Assembly: GCA_038751255.1 (NCBI GenBank)
Contig: JBCDGN010000003.1
Coordinates: forward strand, 40,041 to 104,040
Direction: 5' to 3'
Origin: JANSYP01 sp038751255
Lineage (GTDB): Bacteria > Pseudomonadota > Alphaproteobacteria > Rhodobacterales > Rhodobacteraceae
Length of the DNA: 64,000 bases
Within the stretch, counting starts at the first letter, position 1. The number at the start of each line of letters is the position of its first letter. The notes beneath the pieces were generated by a model that was given only the letters and a program-made list of their open reading frames with translations, ran no database searches and was not told the DNA's origin. This document shows, in pieces, positions 17,588-27,284 of this stretch. A program made the position numbers and the translations under genes.

Positions 17588-18346
17588 TTGCCAAAGCTTA
17601 TCTGCCTGATTGTTATTTGGTTTTTGGCGATCTCACCAACGGCTCAGGCGGCAGAGAAAGTGACGGTTTTCGCAGCGGCCAGTCTCAAAACCGCGCTTGA
17701 TGAGATAGCTGAAGGCTATCGCGACGCGACCGGTGTCGAAATCGTCCCGGTCTATGCCGCCTCTTCTGCGCTGGCACGTCAGATCGCATATGGAGCGCCT
17801 GCAGATATTTTTGTCTCGGCCAACACAGCCTGGATGGATTACCTGGACCGTGAGGGCGTTTTGGCCGACGGAACCCGACAGGATTTGCTTGGCAACCAAT
17901 TGGGAGTGATCGGCTGGGCAGGCCTGCCGTGGGACGGTTTTGCCTTGGACAAGCTAGCCGACACGCTTGGCGATGAAAAAATATCCATGGCGCTGATCGA
18001 TGCCGTGCCAGCGGGGATCTATGGGCGTCAATCGCTTGAGGCACTGGGGCTCTGGTCAGAGATCGCACCCAATGTTGCGCAAACCGACAATGTGCGCGCG
18101 GCCCTGGCTCTGGTGGCCACGGGGGCGGCACCCCTTGGGATTGTCTACACCTCTGATGCGCGCGCCGAACCACGTGTTGACCTGCTCAACACACTGCCCG
18201 CAGAGTCCCATGATCCGATCCGCTACCCCGCAGCGGCAATTGCTGGTCAGGAACGGCCAGAGACCATGGCATTTCTGAACTATCTCACCGCGGCAGAAGC
18301 GCTGCGGATTTTTGAGCGCCACGGGTTCCTTGTTGCCGAGTTCTAG
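17588..18346 (+). CDS. modA: Molybdate ABC transporter, periplasmic binding protein
   Basis: A 252-residue protein with a signal peptide ending AQA-A. The mature start EKVTVFAAASLKTALDEIA is the ModA hallmark; the serine in AAASL and the one in YAASSALARQI bind the oxyanion. ADIFVSANTAWMDYL is also family-typical. The start is TTG at 17588 with GGGAG just before it; no ATG or GTG gives a complete signal peptide. modB follows three bases after the stop. Confidence 0.93.
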   Translation: MPKLICLIVIWFLAISPTAQAAEKVTVFAAASLKTALDEIAEGYRDATGVEIVPVYAASSALARQIAYGAPADIFVSANTAWMDYLDREGVLADGTRQDLLGNQLGVIGWAGLPWDGFALDKLADTLGDEKISMALIDAVPAGIYGRQSLEALGLWSEIAPNVAQTDNVRAALALVATGAAPLGIVYTSDARAEPRVDLLNTLPAESHDPIRYPAAAIAGQERPETMAFLNYLTAAEALRIFERHGFLVAEF

Positions 18347-18349
18347 AAG

Positions 18350-19042
18350 ATGACCTGGCTTGGGCCACAAGAATGGCAGGCGCTGGCGCTGTCCTTGCGC
18401 GTCGCCTTCTGGGCCACGCTCATCAGCCTGCCGATTGGTATCTTCATTGCCTATGTGCTCGCGCGTTGGCGTTTCCCAGGTTACTCTTTGCTCAATGCTG
18501 TGGTCTTTGTCCCCCTGATCCTGCCACCAGTGGTCACAGGGTATCTGCTGCTGATCACCCTCAGCCCGCGCGCGCCGGTGGGCGCTTTTCTTGAAAGCCT
18601 CGGCATCGTGGTCGCGTTTGACTGGACAGGTGCTGCAATTGCAGCCGCCATTATGGCCTTCCCGTTGATGGTCCGTGCAATCCGCCTGTCCATCGAAGCG
18701 ATAGATGTCAAATTAGAAGGCGCGGCTTCAACGCTTGGCGCCTCTCCTCTTTGGGTGTTCTTCACGGTCACTCTGCCATTGGCGCTGCCGGGGATCCTCG
18801 CCGGTGCGGTCATGGCCTTTGCCAAAGCGATTGGAGAGTTTGGCGCGACCATCACCTTCGTGTCCAATATCCCTGGTAAAACCCAGACCATCCCCTCGGC
18901 GATCTATTCCTTTTTACAGATCCCGGGCGGCGAAACAGCGGCCCTGCGCCTTGCGATGATCTCGCTCGCCATTGCCTTCGGAGCAGTTATTGCATCAGAG
19001 ATTTTCAGCCGCCGCCTGTCAAAAAGGATCCGTGGGTCATGA
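18350..19042 (+). CDS. modB: Molybdate ABC transporter permease
   Basis: A 230-residue permease with five to six membrane helices. The cytoplasmic loop EGAASTLGASPLWVFFTVTLP is the EAA-type motif that contacts ModC, and FAKAIGEFGATITFVSNIPG is the ModB/CysT signature. Overlaps modC by ATGA at 19039-19042, so the two subunits are translationally coupled. Confidence 0.94.
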   Translation: MTWLGPQEWQALALSLRVAFWATLISLPIGIFIAYVLARWRFPGYSLLNAVVFVPLILPPVVTGYLLLITLSPRAPVGAFLESLGIVVAFDWTGAAIAAAIMAFPLMVRAIRLSIEAIDVKLEGAASTLGASPLWVFFTVTLPLALPGILAGAVMAFAKAIGEFGATITFVSNIPGKTQTIPSAIYSFLQIPGGETAALRLAMISLAIAFGAVIASEIFSRRLSKRIRGS

Positions 19043-20136
19043 CGCTGTCGGTGCGCTTGCGGCAAAGCTACGGCGACTTCCGGTTACAGGCAGATTTTGA
19101 TGCCCCGCCAGGAGTGACGGTCCTGTTCGGTCGGTCAGGATCAGGGAAATCCACCATCATCAATGCGATTGCCGGGGTGATCACCCCAGATGAGGGCCGG
19201 ATCACCATCGATGACTGGTGTCTTTTCGACACCGCGCCTAGGCGCGTCTTGCCCCCGCACCGCCGACGCCTGGGCGTGATCTTTCAAGAAGGACGGCTCT
19301 TTCCACATCTCAGCGTCGCGCAGAACCTGCGTTATGGTGAGCTTTTCGGGCGATCAAAAATATCCCGCCAAGATCGATCCCGCGTGATTGAGATGCTTGG
19401 CATTGGACCGCTCTTGTCGCGCCGACCCGGAGCCTTATCGGGCGGTGAAAAACAACGCGTCGCCATCGGACGTGCCCTGCTGCGGGATCCGCGACTTATT
19501 CTGGCCGATGAACCGCTCGCCTCATTGGACGAGGCGCGCAAGGCCGAGATTCTGCCCTATTTCGAGCGGCTCCGCGATGAAACCGATGTGCCTATTCTTT
19601 ATGTCAGCCACTCCCCGACCGAGGTCGCCCGGCTCGCCACGACCATCATTGCGCTCGAAGCAGGCAAGATCATCCGCCAAGGACCCGCGGTGGAGGTGCT
19701 CGCCGATCCGATGGTCACGCCCACTGGGATGCGCGCAGCGGGCGCAGTCTTAGAGGCGCGAATAAAAACACATCACGCCGATGGATTGACTGAGATCGAC
19801 GCCCAAGGCGCGGCGCTCTTTCTGCCGCGCATCGCGCAGACACCCGGCACGCCTCTGAGGGTTCGGATCCCCGCCCGGGATGTGATGTTATCCACCCTAC
19901 CGCCGGAGGGACTTTCAGCACTGAACGTATTGCCAGGCAGGATCACCCATCTGCGCCCAGGCGATGGGCCCGATCTTTTGGTCTCTCTCTCGACGCAAGC
20001 GGGCACTGTTCTGTCACGCATCACCGGGCGCTCGGCGGAACGGATGGGGCTCGCGGTGGGGCGAGAGCTCCATGCCATCATCAAAACCATCGCGATCGCA
20101 CCAGAGGAAATCGGTGCGGGCGCTTTGTCCGAATGA
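19039..20136 (+). CDS. modC: Molybdate ABC transporter ATPase
   Basis: A 365-residue ATPase. Walker A is GRSGSGKST (about residues 31-39), the signature is LSGGEKQRVAIGRAL, Walker B LILADEPLASLD, and the switch His lies in YVSHSPTE. The C-terminal part, from about residue 290, is the TOBE/Mop domain (SALNVLPGRITHL) that senses oxyanion. The size fits full-length ModC. No ModE regulator gene is present nearby. Confidence 0.94.
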   Translation: MTLSVRLRQSYGDFRLQADFDAPPGVTVLFGRSGSGKSTIINAIAGVITPDEGRITIDDWCLFDTAPRRVLPPHRRRLGVIFQEGRLFPHLSVAQNLRYGELFGRSKISRQDRSRVIEMLGIGPLLSRRPGALSGGEKQRVAIGRALLRDPRLILADEPLASLDEARKAEILPYFERLRDETDVPILYVSHSPTEVARLATTIIALEAGKIIRQGPAVEVLADPMVTPTGMRAAGAVLEARIKTHHADGLTEIDAQGAALFLPRIAQTPGTPLRVRIPARDVMLSTLPPEGLSALNVLPGRITHLRPGDGPDLLVSLSTQAGTVLSRITGRSAERMGLAVGRELHAIIKTIAIAPEEIGAGALSE

Positions 20137-20160
20137 CCTAAGCATAAAGAAGGAGCTGAG

Positions 20161-20907
20161 ATGTCCAAAACTGCGCTGATCACAGGTGCCAGTCGCGGGA
20201 TTGGGGCTGTGACCGCCAAGCTTGCCGCAGCGCAAGGCTGGGACGTCGCGGTGAACTACGCCGAAAGCTCTAAAGCGGCGGAGGCTGTCTGTGCCGCTGT
20301 CAGAGCGCAGGGACAAAAAGCGGTCGCCGTAAAGGCAGATGTCGCCGATCCGGCCCAAGTCGCGGCGATGTTTGAGGCGTGTGAGGCCGCATTGGGTCCG
20401 CCCGAGCTACTTGTGAACAATGCCGGTATCATCGGCAAAGCAAGCCGCCTTGCTGAGCTACCGTTGGAAGCACTGCGGCGCACCATTGATGTCAATCTTT
20501 GTGGGACGATTTACTGCAGCCAGGAAGCCATCGCGCGGATGTCGACCAACAAGGGTGGGAACGGTGGCGTGATCGTCAATATCTCTTCGATTGCTGCGGT
20601 GCTGGGCAGCCCTGGAGAATATGTTCACTATGCGGCCACCAAAGGCGCGGTTGAGACGCTGACCATCGGCATGGGTCGCGAATTGGGCGTGGAGGGTATC
20701 CGGGCTGTGTGCATCCGCGCGGGCACCGTCGACACAGAGATACATGCCCGCAGCGGCAATCCTGACCGACCGAAAATGGTCGCTCAGATGTCTCCACTTG
20801 CCCGTGTGGGTCAGCCGGAAGACATCGCAGAGGCGATTTTGTGGCTCGCCTCCGACAAGGCAGCCTATGTCACAGGCGCGATCATTCCTGTCAGCGGCGG
20901 GCTCTAG
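20161..20907 (+). CDS. Short-chain dehydrogenase/reductase
   Basis: A 248-residue classical SDR. NAD(P)-binding TGASRGIG lies at about residues 8-15, NNAGI near 84-88, and the catalytic Ser and YAATK (Tyr-x-x-x-Lys) in VNISS...EYVHYAATKGA. Closing WLASDKAAYVTGAIIPVSGG is standard. It looks like a sugar or 3-oxoacyl reductase, but specificity cannot be set. AAGGAG precedes the ATG and the gene begins 24 bp after modC, so it may be co-transcribed with mod genes by chance or for a cofactor-linked reason. Confidence 0.87.
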   Translation: MSKTALITGASRGIGAVTAKLAAAQGWDVAVNYAESSKAAEAVCAAVRAQGQKAVAVKADVADPAQVAAMFEACEAALGPPELLVNNAGIIGKASRLAELPLEALRRTIDVNLCGTIYCSQEAIARMSTNKGGNGGVIVNISSIAAVLGSPGEYVHYAATKGAVETLTIGMGRELGVEGIRAVCIRAGTVDTEIHARSGNPDRPKMVAQMSPLARVGQPEDIAEAILWLASDKAAYVTGAIIPVSGGL

Positions 20908-21080
20908 TCCTGATCCTTCCTGCTAAGCATCGATATGTGGTCTCTCGGGATTGTCATCGCGGAGAAATCTTTCGACATAGTTCTGGCAAATCAGTGAGAT
21001 CACGACAGTGACACGTGAAATGCCAACTGCATGTGATAGCGTAGGGTAACGACACAGCCAATCCTGGGAGGGGTTTAGCC

Positions 21081-22691
21081 ATGACACCAGAGAAAGTCGC
21101 CGAGTGGGACAGTCTCAGCGACCGCGATCCAACTTATGCCATCGTGGGCGAAGTAGACCTTGTGGTTGTCCGCTGGGACGATGAGGTATCGGTGTTTTAC
21201 GGGCGCTGTCTGCACCGAGGCGCGCTGATGTCAGATGGGTTTGTACGCGGACGCAATCTGATCTGCGGCGTGCATGACTGGGATTACCGGCTCGACACAG
21301 GCGTCAGCGAATACGCCAATGAAGAAGTGCTGCCCAAGTTTAGGTCTTGGATAGAAGAGGGCGGCGTTTGGGTCGATGCCGAGGAAGTCAATGCCTGGGC
21401 GGAAGAGCATCCCCAACCCTTCAACCGCAAAGCCTATCTTGGGCTCTATGCCGATACCTCCCATGGCACCGAAGAAGAGCCCTATAATGGCTTGATCCAG
21501 CGCTACGCCCGGAGCGGCCTGAAAACCACCGGCCATCACGGGGTGATGGACGCGATGGGCGTGCCGCGCGCTCAATTGCCCGATTGGGATGATATCCAGC
21601 TTCTGACCGCACAGTTGCAAAAGGCCCCCCTGCTCGATGAGGACCCGGTGGGGACAGAGGTTGTGATCGGCTCCAATTGTCAAAAACCGCTGCGGTTGGA
21701 GATCCCGCTTTTCGTCTCAGACATGAGCTTTGGCGCGCTCTCAGAACCGGCCAAGGTGGCGCTGGCGACCGGGGCCGAGATGGCAGGCACGGGCATCTGT
21801 TCGGGCGAAGGCGGCATGCTGCCCGAAGAGCAACAAGCCTGCGGACGCTATTTCTACGAATTGGCCTCCGCCCGCTTCGGCTTTGACTGGGACAAGCTCG
21901 CCAAGGTTCAGGCCTTTCATTTCAAGGGCGGCCAGGGTGCAAAAACCGGGACCGGCGGTCACTTGCCCGGTGAAAAGGTGAAAGGCAGAATTGCCGAGGT
22001 TCGAGGATTGGCCGAGGGAGAGGACGCGATCTCGCCCCCGCGCTTCCCCAACTGGACCAGCCCCAAAGAAATCCGCAGCTTCGCCGATGAGGTCCGTGCA
22101 AAAACTGGCGGTATCCCCATCGGCTACAAGCTCTCCGCCCAGCATATCGAGAAAGACATCGATGCCGCGCTGGAGGTTGGGGTGGACTATATCATCCTCG
22201 ATGGACGCGGCGGCGGCACCGGCGCGGCGCCGATCATATTTCGCGACAATATTAGCGTGCCGACTATTCCTGCGCTCGCTCGGGCGCGACAACATCTCGA
22301 CCGGCTGGGGCGTAGTGATGTGACGCTGGTGATCACAGGTGGTCTCCGCAAGCCGGCCGATTTCATCAAAGCGCTGGCACTTGGCGCCGACGCGGTCGCT
22401 GTGTCTAACGCGGCGATGCAGGCGATCGGCTGTATCGCCATGCGCGCCTGCCACACAAACAATTGTCCCGTCGGGATCGCCACGCAGAAACCGCATTTGG
22501 TCAGCCGGCTGGTGATCGAAAAATCGGCCAAGCGCCTCGCCAATTTCTTCTCGGCCTCCACCGAGTTGATGCAGGTGATGGCGCGCGCCTGCGGCCATGA
22601 CCACGTGAACAAGTTTAACATCGACGATTTGACCACCTGGAAGCGCGAGATGTCCGATCTGACGGGCATCGCCTATGGCGGCGTGAATTGA
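21081..22691 (+). CDS. Rieske [2Fe-2S] - GltB-type FMN domain fusion
   Basis: A 536-residue two-domain protein. Residues 1-105 form a Rieske domain with CxH (Cys43, His45) and CxxH (Cys62, His65). From about 150 to 520 it is the FMN-binding synthase domain of glutamate synthase, with GRGGGTGAAP and TGGLRKPADFIKALALGADAV in pieces. It keeps Cys451-x5-Cys457-x4-Cys462, the [3Fe-4S] ligand pattern of glutamate synthase, before PVGIATQ. It lacks the glutaminase domain. This suggests an electron path Rieske to 3Fe-4S to FMN, on an unknown substrate. GGGAGGGG precedes the ATG; the Rieske-ThDP gene follows 13 bp later. Confidence 0.87.
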   Translation: MTPEKVAEWDSLSDRDPTYAIVGEVDLVVVRWDDEVSVFYGRCLHRGALMSDGFVRGRNLICGVHDWDYRLDTGVSEYANEEVLPKFRSWIEEGGVWVDAEEVNAWAEEHPQPFNRKAYLGLYADTSHGTEEEPYNGLIQRYARSGLKTTGHHGVMDAMGVPRAQLPDWDDIQLLTAQLQKAPLLDEDPVGTEVVIGSNCQKPLRLEIPLFVSDMSFGALSEPAKVALATGAEMAGTGICSGEGGMLPEEQQACGRYFYELASARFGFDWDKLAKVQAFHFKGGQGAKTGTGGHLPGEKVKGRIAEVRGLAEGEDAISPPRFPNWTSPKEIRSFADEVRAKTGGIPIGYKLSAQHIEKDIDAALEVGVDYIILDGRGGGTGAAPIIFRDNISVPTIPALARARQHLDRLGRSDVTLVITGGLRKPADFIKALALGADAVAVSNAAMQAIGCIAMRACHTNNCPVGIATQKPHLVSRLVIEKSAKRLANFFSASTELMQVMARACGHDHVNKFNIDDLTTWKREMSDLTGIAYGGVN

Positions 22692-22704
22692 GAGGACCCG
22701 GAAG

Positions 22705-24684
22705 ATGCTAGATGAGCGTGAACATAACTGGGTCCGCGTGGCCCATGTGGATGATCTGCCCGAAGGCCGGGTGAAAACGGTGACCGCCGGGACAACCACC
22801 TTGTGCCTGTCCCATTTCGAAGGCCAATGGGCAGCGATGGACAACCGCTGTCCGCACCAGGGCGGGCCGCTGGGCGAGGGCTCCATCGAGAAGGGGATCG
22901 AGGGCAAATGCTGGATCCGCTGCCCCTGGCATGGCTGGGATTTCGACCCGTTGACCGGGGCGCCTCCGGGCGGGCATGAGGATACCGGACAGCAGCTTTA
23001 TCCTGTCGAACAGCGCGGCGACGAGATCTTTGTCGGTCTCGAACCCGAGCCAGAACACACCCGCACCACCACCGATGAGATGGTAGAAACCATGGTGAAT
23101 TGGGGGGTCACCTCGGTTTTTGGCATGGTGGGACACTCCAATCTGGGCCTGGCTGATGCAGTGCGTCTGGCTGCCAAGCGGGGCGATCTGCACTATTACG
23201 GGATCCGGCACGAAGGAGCCGCGGCCTTTGCCGCCTCGGCCTATGGCAAACTCACCGGCGTCCCCGCGGCCTGCCTTACCATCGCAGGGCCTGGCGCGAC
23301 CAATCTGCTAACCGGCATGTGGGACGCGAAGGTCGACCGCGCCCCGGTCTTGGCCCTGACTGGCCAAGTGCAAACCCAGGTCTTTGGGCCAGGCGCGTTC
23401 CAGGACATTGATCTTGGCCAAGCCTTTCGCGGGGTCGTGCGGTTCAGCCAGACGGTGCTCAGCACCTCGCGCCACGCCGAACTTATGTCGCTGGCGTGTA
23501 AAAACGCTCTGGTTGAACGCGATGTGGCACATCTGATTTTTCCTGATGATATGCAGACCCTGCCAAGCACCAATCGCGCAGCGGAACCCAAGGGCCGCAT
23601 CGGGCGCCCCAATATCCGTGCCGCGGAAGAAGACATAAGCGCCGTGCGGGAGATGCTCGCAGCATCGCGCCGTCCGATCATTGTCATGGGTCATGGCGCG
23701 GTGGACGCGCGGGACAAAGTCATCGCGCTTGCCGAGGCGCTCGGCGCCCCGGTTCTGACGACATTTAAGGGTAAAGGCCTGATTTCAGACACTCATCCCA
23801 ATGCAGCAGGGGTTCTCGGCCGCTCTGGGACACCGATCGCAAGTTGGTTCATGAATGAGGCTGATCTGATCCTTGCACTTGGCTCGTCGTTCTCTAACCA
23901 TACCGGGATTGAGCCTTCCAAACCAATCATCCAAGTTGATTTCGACCGGATGCAATTGGGCAAGTTTCACCCGGTCGCCCTGCCCGTTTGGGCCGAGTTG
24001 GGACAGTTTTGCGACGCCCTGTTGCCTGAACCTCCCAGACCCGACGACACCCCCGATCAGCTTGCCGAACTCGTGGATCGCTGGGCGATGTGGCGCGCTG
24101 AAAAGGCCACACGCTTGGCCGAAGGGGGCGACAATGGCCTGCATTCAGCGGCCGTTTTCGATAGCCTCACGCGGCTTTGCCCCGAAGACGCGATCATTGC
24201 GGTGGATGTGGGAAACAACACCTACTCCTTCGGTCGGTATTTTGAGCCGCGTGGTCAACGTGTTCTGATGTCAGGCTACCTCGGCTCCATCGGGTTCGGC
24301 TTGCCTGCCGCGCTCGGCGCCTGGGCCGCGACCCAAGACCAAGACGCCTATCGCGGGCGCAAGGTGATCTCCATCTCTGGCGATGGCGGCTTTGGGCAAT
24401 ACGCCATGGAGTTCACCACGGCGGTCAAATACGGCATGAACATCACCCATATCCTGCTGAACAATGGACAGCTTGGTAAAATCAGCAAGGAACAGCGGGC
24501 GGGTGATTGGCCGGTCTGGGAGACCAATCTCAGCAACCCGTCTTTTTCGGCCTTCGCGCGTCTCTGCGGCGGGCATGGTCATCGCGTTACGCAAACGGCC
24601 GATCTTGATGCGGCGATGGCCGAGGCGCTTTCCAGCGATCGCCCGTCTTTGCTTGAGGTCATGACCGATGCGGAGCTTGTCTGA
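22705..24684 (+). CDS. Rieske [2Fe-2S] - ThDP enzyme (acetolactate synthase/pyruvate oxidase fold) fusion
   Basis: A 659-residue fusion. Residues 1-110 are a Rieske domain: Cys49-x-His51 and Cys73-x2-His76 in RCPHQGG and RCPWHGWDF. The rest is a full thiamine-diphosphate enzyme: the catalytic Glu170 in GIRHEGAAAFAASAYG, a central domain with VMGHGAVDARD, and the ThDP-Mg motif starting Gly559-Asp560-Gly561 and ending LLNN. It resembles acetolactate synthase, pyruvate oxidase and sulfoacetaldehyde acetyltransferase. The built-in iron-sulfur domain suggests oxidative decarboxylation with electrons leaving by the Rieske centre. It is coupled to the antiporter gene three bases downstream. Confidence 0.87.
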   Translation: MLDEREHNWVRVAHVDDLPEGRVKTVTAGTTTLCLSHFEGQWAAMDNRCPHQGGPLGEGSIEKGIEGKCWIRCPWHGWDFDPLTGAPPGGHEDTGQQLYPVEQRGDEIFVGLEPEPEHTRTTTDEMVETMVNWGVTSVFGMVGHSNLGLADAVRLAAKRGDLHYYGIRHEGAAAFAASAYGKLTGVPAACLTIAGPGATNLLTGMWDAKVDRAPVLALTGQVQTQVFGPGAFQDIDLGQAFRGVVRFSQTVLSTSRHAELMSLACKNALVERDVAHLIFPDDMQTLPSTNRAAEPKGRIGRPNIRAAEEDISAVREMLAASRRPIIVMGHGAVDARDKVIALAEALGAPVLTTFKGKGLISDTHPNAAGVLGRSGTPIASWFMNEADLILALGSSFSNHTGIEPSKPIIQVDFDRMQLGKFHPVALPVWAELGQFCDALLPEPPRPDDTPDQLAELVDRWAMWRAEKATRLAEGGDNGLHSAAVFDSLTRLCPEDAIIAVDVGNNTYSFGRYFEPRGQRVLMSGYLGSIGFGLPAALGAWAATQDQDAYRGRKVISISGDGGFGQYAMEFTTAVKYGMNITHILLNNGQLGKISKEQRAGDWPVWETNLSNPSFSAFARLCGGHGHRVTQTADLDAAMAEALSSDRPSLLEVMTDAELV

Positions 24685-24687
24685 CCC

Positions 24688-25893
24688 ATGAGCGCTGAAC
24701 TGGGCCTGATTGCGCTTTTGAGCCTTCTATTTGGGTATGCGTTGATCGGGCACAGGCTATCCTCGACGATGATCACGGCCCCGATGATTTTCCTTCTCGG
24801 GGGGTATTGGGCCTATCTGGCCGGGATCGTCGATACCGAAGGGGCGGAACACAATCTGAGCCTGTTGGCCGAGGTTGCACTGATCGTCTTGCTCTTCGCC
24901 GATGCGGCGATGATCAACCCCAAGGCCCTCATCCGCGGCGCAGCAAAACCCGCACGAATGCTGCTGATCGGATTGCCTCTGATGGTGCTTTTCGGTTTTC
25001 TTGCAGGTGAGCTGCTTCTTCCTGGGTGGCCCATTTGGGAGATCGCCCTTCTCGCCGCCCTTCTTGCGCCCACCGATGCGGCTTTGGGACAAGCGGTTAT
25101 CACCAACCCCGCCATTCCAGAGCCGATGCGCCGCACGCTCTCTGCGGAAAGTGGTCTGAATGACGGCCTCGCCTTGCCCTTCGTGGTTTTCTTCGGCTGT
25201 TTGGCTGTGGGCGGGGTCCATGATGAAGTACAGGTCGGTTGGGGTCAATTTGTGGGGCAACAAGTCGGCTTTGGTGTTTTGGCCGGTCTTTGCGTCGGTG
25301 CCGTGGGCGGATGGCTTCTGCGCCAAGCGCAAAATTTTCATTACACCAATAATGCTCTCGGCGGGATTGCGGTCCTCACGCTTTCGGGGCTCGCCTATCT
25401 TTTTGCACATGAGCTGCACGGCAACGGATTTATCGCAGCCTTTATTGCGGGTCTGACCTTTGGCCAAGTCCTGCGCAATCGCAGCGGCTTTGTGTTTGAG
25501 TTTATCGAAACCGAAGGACAGTTACTGATGCTTTTGGCTTTTTTCGCGATTGGCGCGCTTCTCATCCCGATTGGACTGTCTTTTGCAACACCAGCTTTAA
25601 TAGCGCTCGTCGCTCTGAGCCTCTTCGTCCTCCGGCCCGCAGCGATCTGGATTTCGCTCATGGGCAGCGGTGCATCACGTGTTGAACGCGCATTTTTTGG
25701 TTGGTTTGGACCGAGAGGGCTCGCCACCGCGCTTTTCGCACTTTTGGCGTTAGGCGCTTTCGAGGGGCTGCGTATGCGCGAGGAAATCCTCGCCGCCGCC
25801 GCCGTTGCGGTTATGGCGAGCGCGGTCCTTCATGGCGCAAGCGCAGCCCCTGCCGGGAGATGGTTTGAACGGCATCACCCCAAGAAGGCGTAG
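24688..25893 (+). CDS. Cation:proton antiporter (CPA1/NhaP-like)
   Basis: A 401-residue membrane protein with about twelve helices. ALLAPTDAALGQAV (about residues 126-139) and SAESGLNDGLALPFVVFF (about 151-168) carry the Asp residues of CPA1-type Na+/H+ exchangers, and AFFGWFGPRGLATALFALL is the later conserved segment. There is no soluble C-terminal regulatory domain. The gene begins three bases after the Rieske-ThDP stop, so it belongs to the same transcript; it may handle a pH or ion effect of the enzyme's reaction. Confidence 0.87.
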   Translation: MSAELGLIALLSLLFGYALIGHRLSSTMITAPMIFLLGGYWAYLAGIVDTEGAEHNLSLLAEVALIVLLFADAAMINPKALIRGAAKPARMLLIGLPLMVLFGFLAGELLLPGWPIWEIALLAALLAPTDAALGQAVITNPAIPEPMRRTLSAESGLNDGLALPFVVFFGCLAVGGVHDEVQVGWGQFVGQQVGFGVLAGLCVGAVGGWLLRQAQNFHYTNNALGGIAVLTLSGLAYLFAHELHGNGFIAAFIAGLTFGQVLRNRSGFVFEFIETEGQLLMLLAFFAIGALLIPIGLSFATPALIALVALSLFVLRPAAIWISLMGSGASRVERAFFGWFGPRGLATALFALLALGAFEGLRMREEILAAAAVAVMASAVLHGASAAPAGRWFERHHPKKA

Positions 25894-25908
25894 CCGCCAA
25901 GGATTGCT

Positions 25909-27099
25909 TTAACCGATCAGGGGAGATTGCCCTTGATGCGCTTCTTCATAGTGACGGTGGAGCCTTTGTAGCGCGATGCGAAGAACGATCTTACCAGAAC
26001 GTGCAGACCACCCCAGTTCGCGTTCTGTCGTTTCCATCCCTTCCAGATAGCAGCAGGTGCGCAACACGACATCGCCCAAACCCGGCCCCAAATCGCTCAA
26101 TGCCGCGGTGACACGCTCGCGCGCTGCGCATGAGCCTGAGTCTGCAAAACCGCCAGACGAGCCGCTTGCCCGGGTCCCAGCGGTCAAGAAACGATCCCAG
26201 TTCTGACCGACACGTGGCCCCATCTGGGCCACTTCGAAATCCTCGCGCAAACGCTCTCCCGCGGCGACGAGTTCGGCGTTCAAAAAGGGCGTTCCATCCT
26301 TTTCCTTCCGGCGCGCCAGAACTGCCAAGGGCGACTCGGCGAGATTGATCCGAGGACGGGGCTTTGCGCTTCTTCCCCTGCGAGGGTGCTTGTCCCACTC
26401 ACCATGCTGCGCGGTGAAGGGGCTGATTGCCTCATCGAAGCCCGAATCTGTGTCTTCACGGGTTTCCGCATCGCGTTTCAGCGCTGCCCGACCCGCTGCC
26501 GTGATCTCGTAGCGACTGATTCGACCCTGAGAAATGCAATTGATCAAATCGCGAAGCGCCAAAGTCTCGGCCACCTCGCGCGAAACCACAGCCGTCCGTG
26601 TCGCTTCTCCCCCCGGTGGGGTGCGCATGATCACTGCGTTTTCCATCTCGGCGGCGACAGCCATGACCGAGCCCGTTTCAGCCATCCGCCGCAGCGCCAA
26701 TCGGCTCTCATCGCTCAAAACACTATGATCGGAATTTTGATTGGGAAGAGCGAGATCGATACGAGACATTGCGGTCATTGGGTCAGTATCCTGTGTGGCA
26801 AGCGGTAGATTCGGTGCGGGAAAATGGCGCGATCCAAGGCGAAGCAGCCCAGTGTCGATAAGCGGGTCGTCACGTTTACTTTCCACTTTACGCACCTGAC
26901 GGGAAATCGTCGACGCATGCACTCCGGAAGCTCGGGCGATCGCACGAATCGGAGCGCCTGTTTCAGTGTGGAGAAGGTAATGCAGTGCAGCATCTGGTAG
27001 CCAGTCCGGTGGTCGTTTTTGCACCTGTGATACCGAGACATGTGTAGAGCCTTCTACCTCCCCAGTTCCAGTACAGTGCCTGTGACTATTTACAGTCAT
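25909..27099 (-). CDS. HTH / DUF6456 domain protein, putative transcription regulator
   Basis: A 396-residue protein. Residues about 33-75 form a helix-turn-helix (GAPIRAIARASGVHASTISRQ), a middle section has a second winged-helix-like region, and the C-terminal third (about 250-396, ending TTERELGWSARSGKIVLRIAL) is the DUF6456 type common in alphaproteobacteria. AAGGA precedes the ATG at 27099. It diverges from a DUF6477-type gene 185 bp away, a pairing I associate with Rhodobacterales. Target genes are unknown; autoregulation through the shared promoter region is possible. Confidence 0.8.
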   Translation of the reverse strand: MTVNSHRHCTGTGEVEGSTHVSVSQVQKRPPDWLPDAALHYLLHTETGAPIRAIARASGVHASTISRQVRKVESKRDDPLIDTGLLRLGSRHFPAPNLPLATQDTDPMTAMSRIDLALPNQNSDHSVLSDESRLALRRMAETGSVMAVAAEMENAVIMRTPPGGEATRTAVVSREVAETLALRDLINCISQGRISRYEITAAGRAALKRDAETREDTDSGFDEAISPFTAQHGEWDKHPRRGRSAKPRPRINLAESPLAVLARRKEKDGTPFLNAELVAAGERLREDFEVAQMGPRVGQNWDRFLTAGTRASGSSGGFADSGSCAARERVTAALSDLGPGLGDVVLRTCCYLEGMETTERELGWSARSGKIVLRIALQRLHRHYEEAHQGQSPLIG

Positions 27100-27284
27100 C
27101 TAGCGTCCTTAATGCAACCTTAGCGTGTAACTTGTCGTCGCCTTATTTTCCCTATGTGACTTAATCGTTGTTTATAAATGATAAAAGTTTATACAAAGTG
27201 CGTACGCTTTCCGCAAAAAGTGCGCAACACTCGCTATAGTTGTGGTGTCCTACACTGGTCTTATGGATGGAAAGGCCAGAAAAA

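Noticed and set aside
21741..22907. A 388-codon reverse-strand open frame
   Set aside because: It lies fully opposite the Rieske-GltB gene and its continuation, and its composition is that of a high-GC shadow frame.
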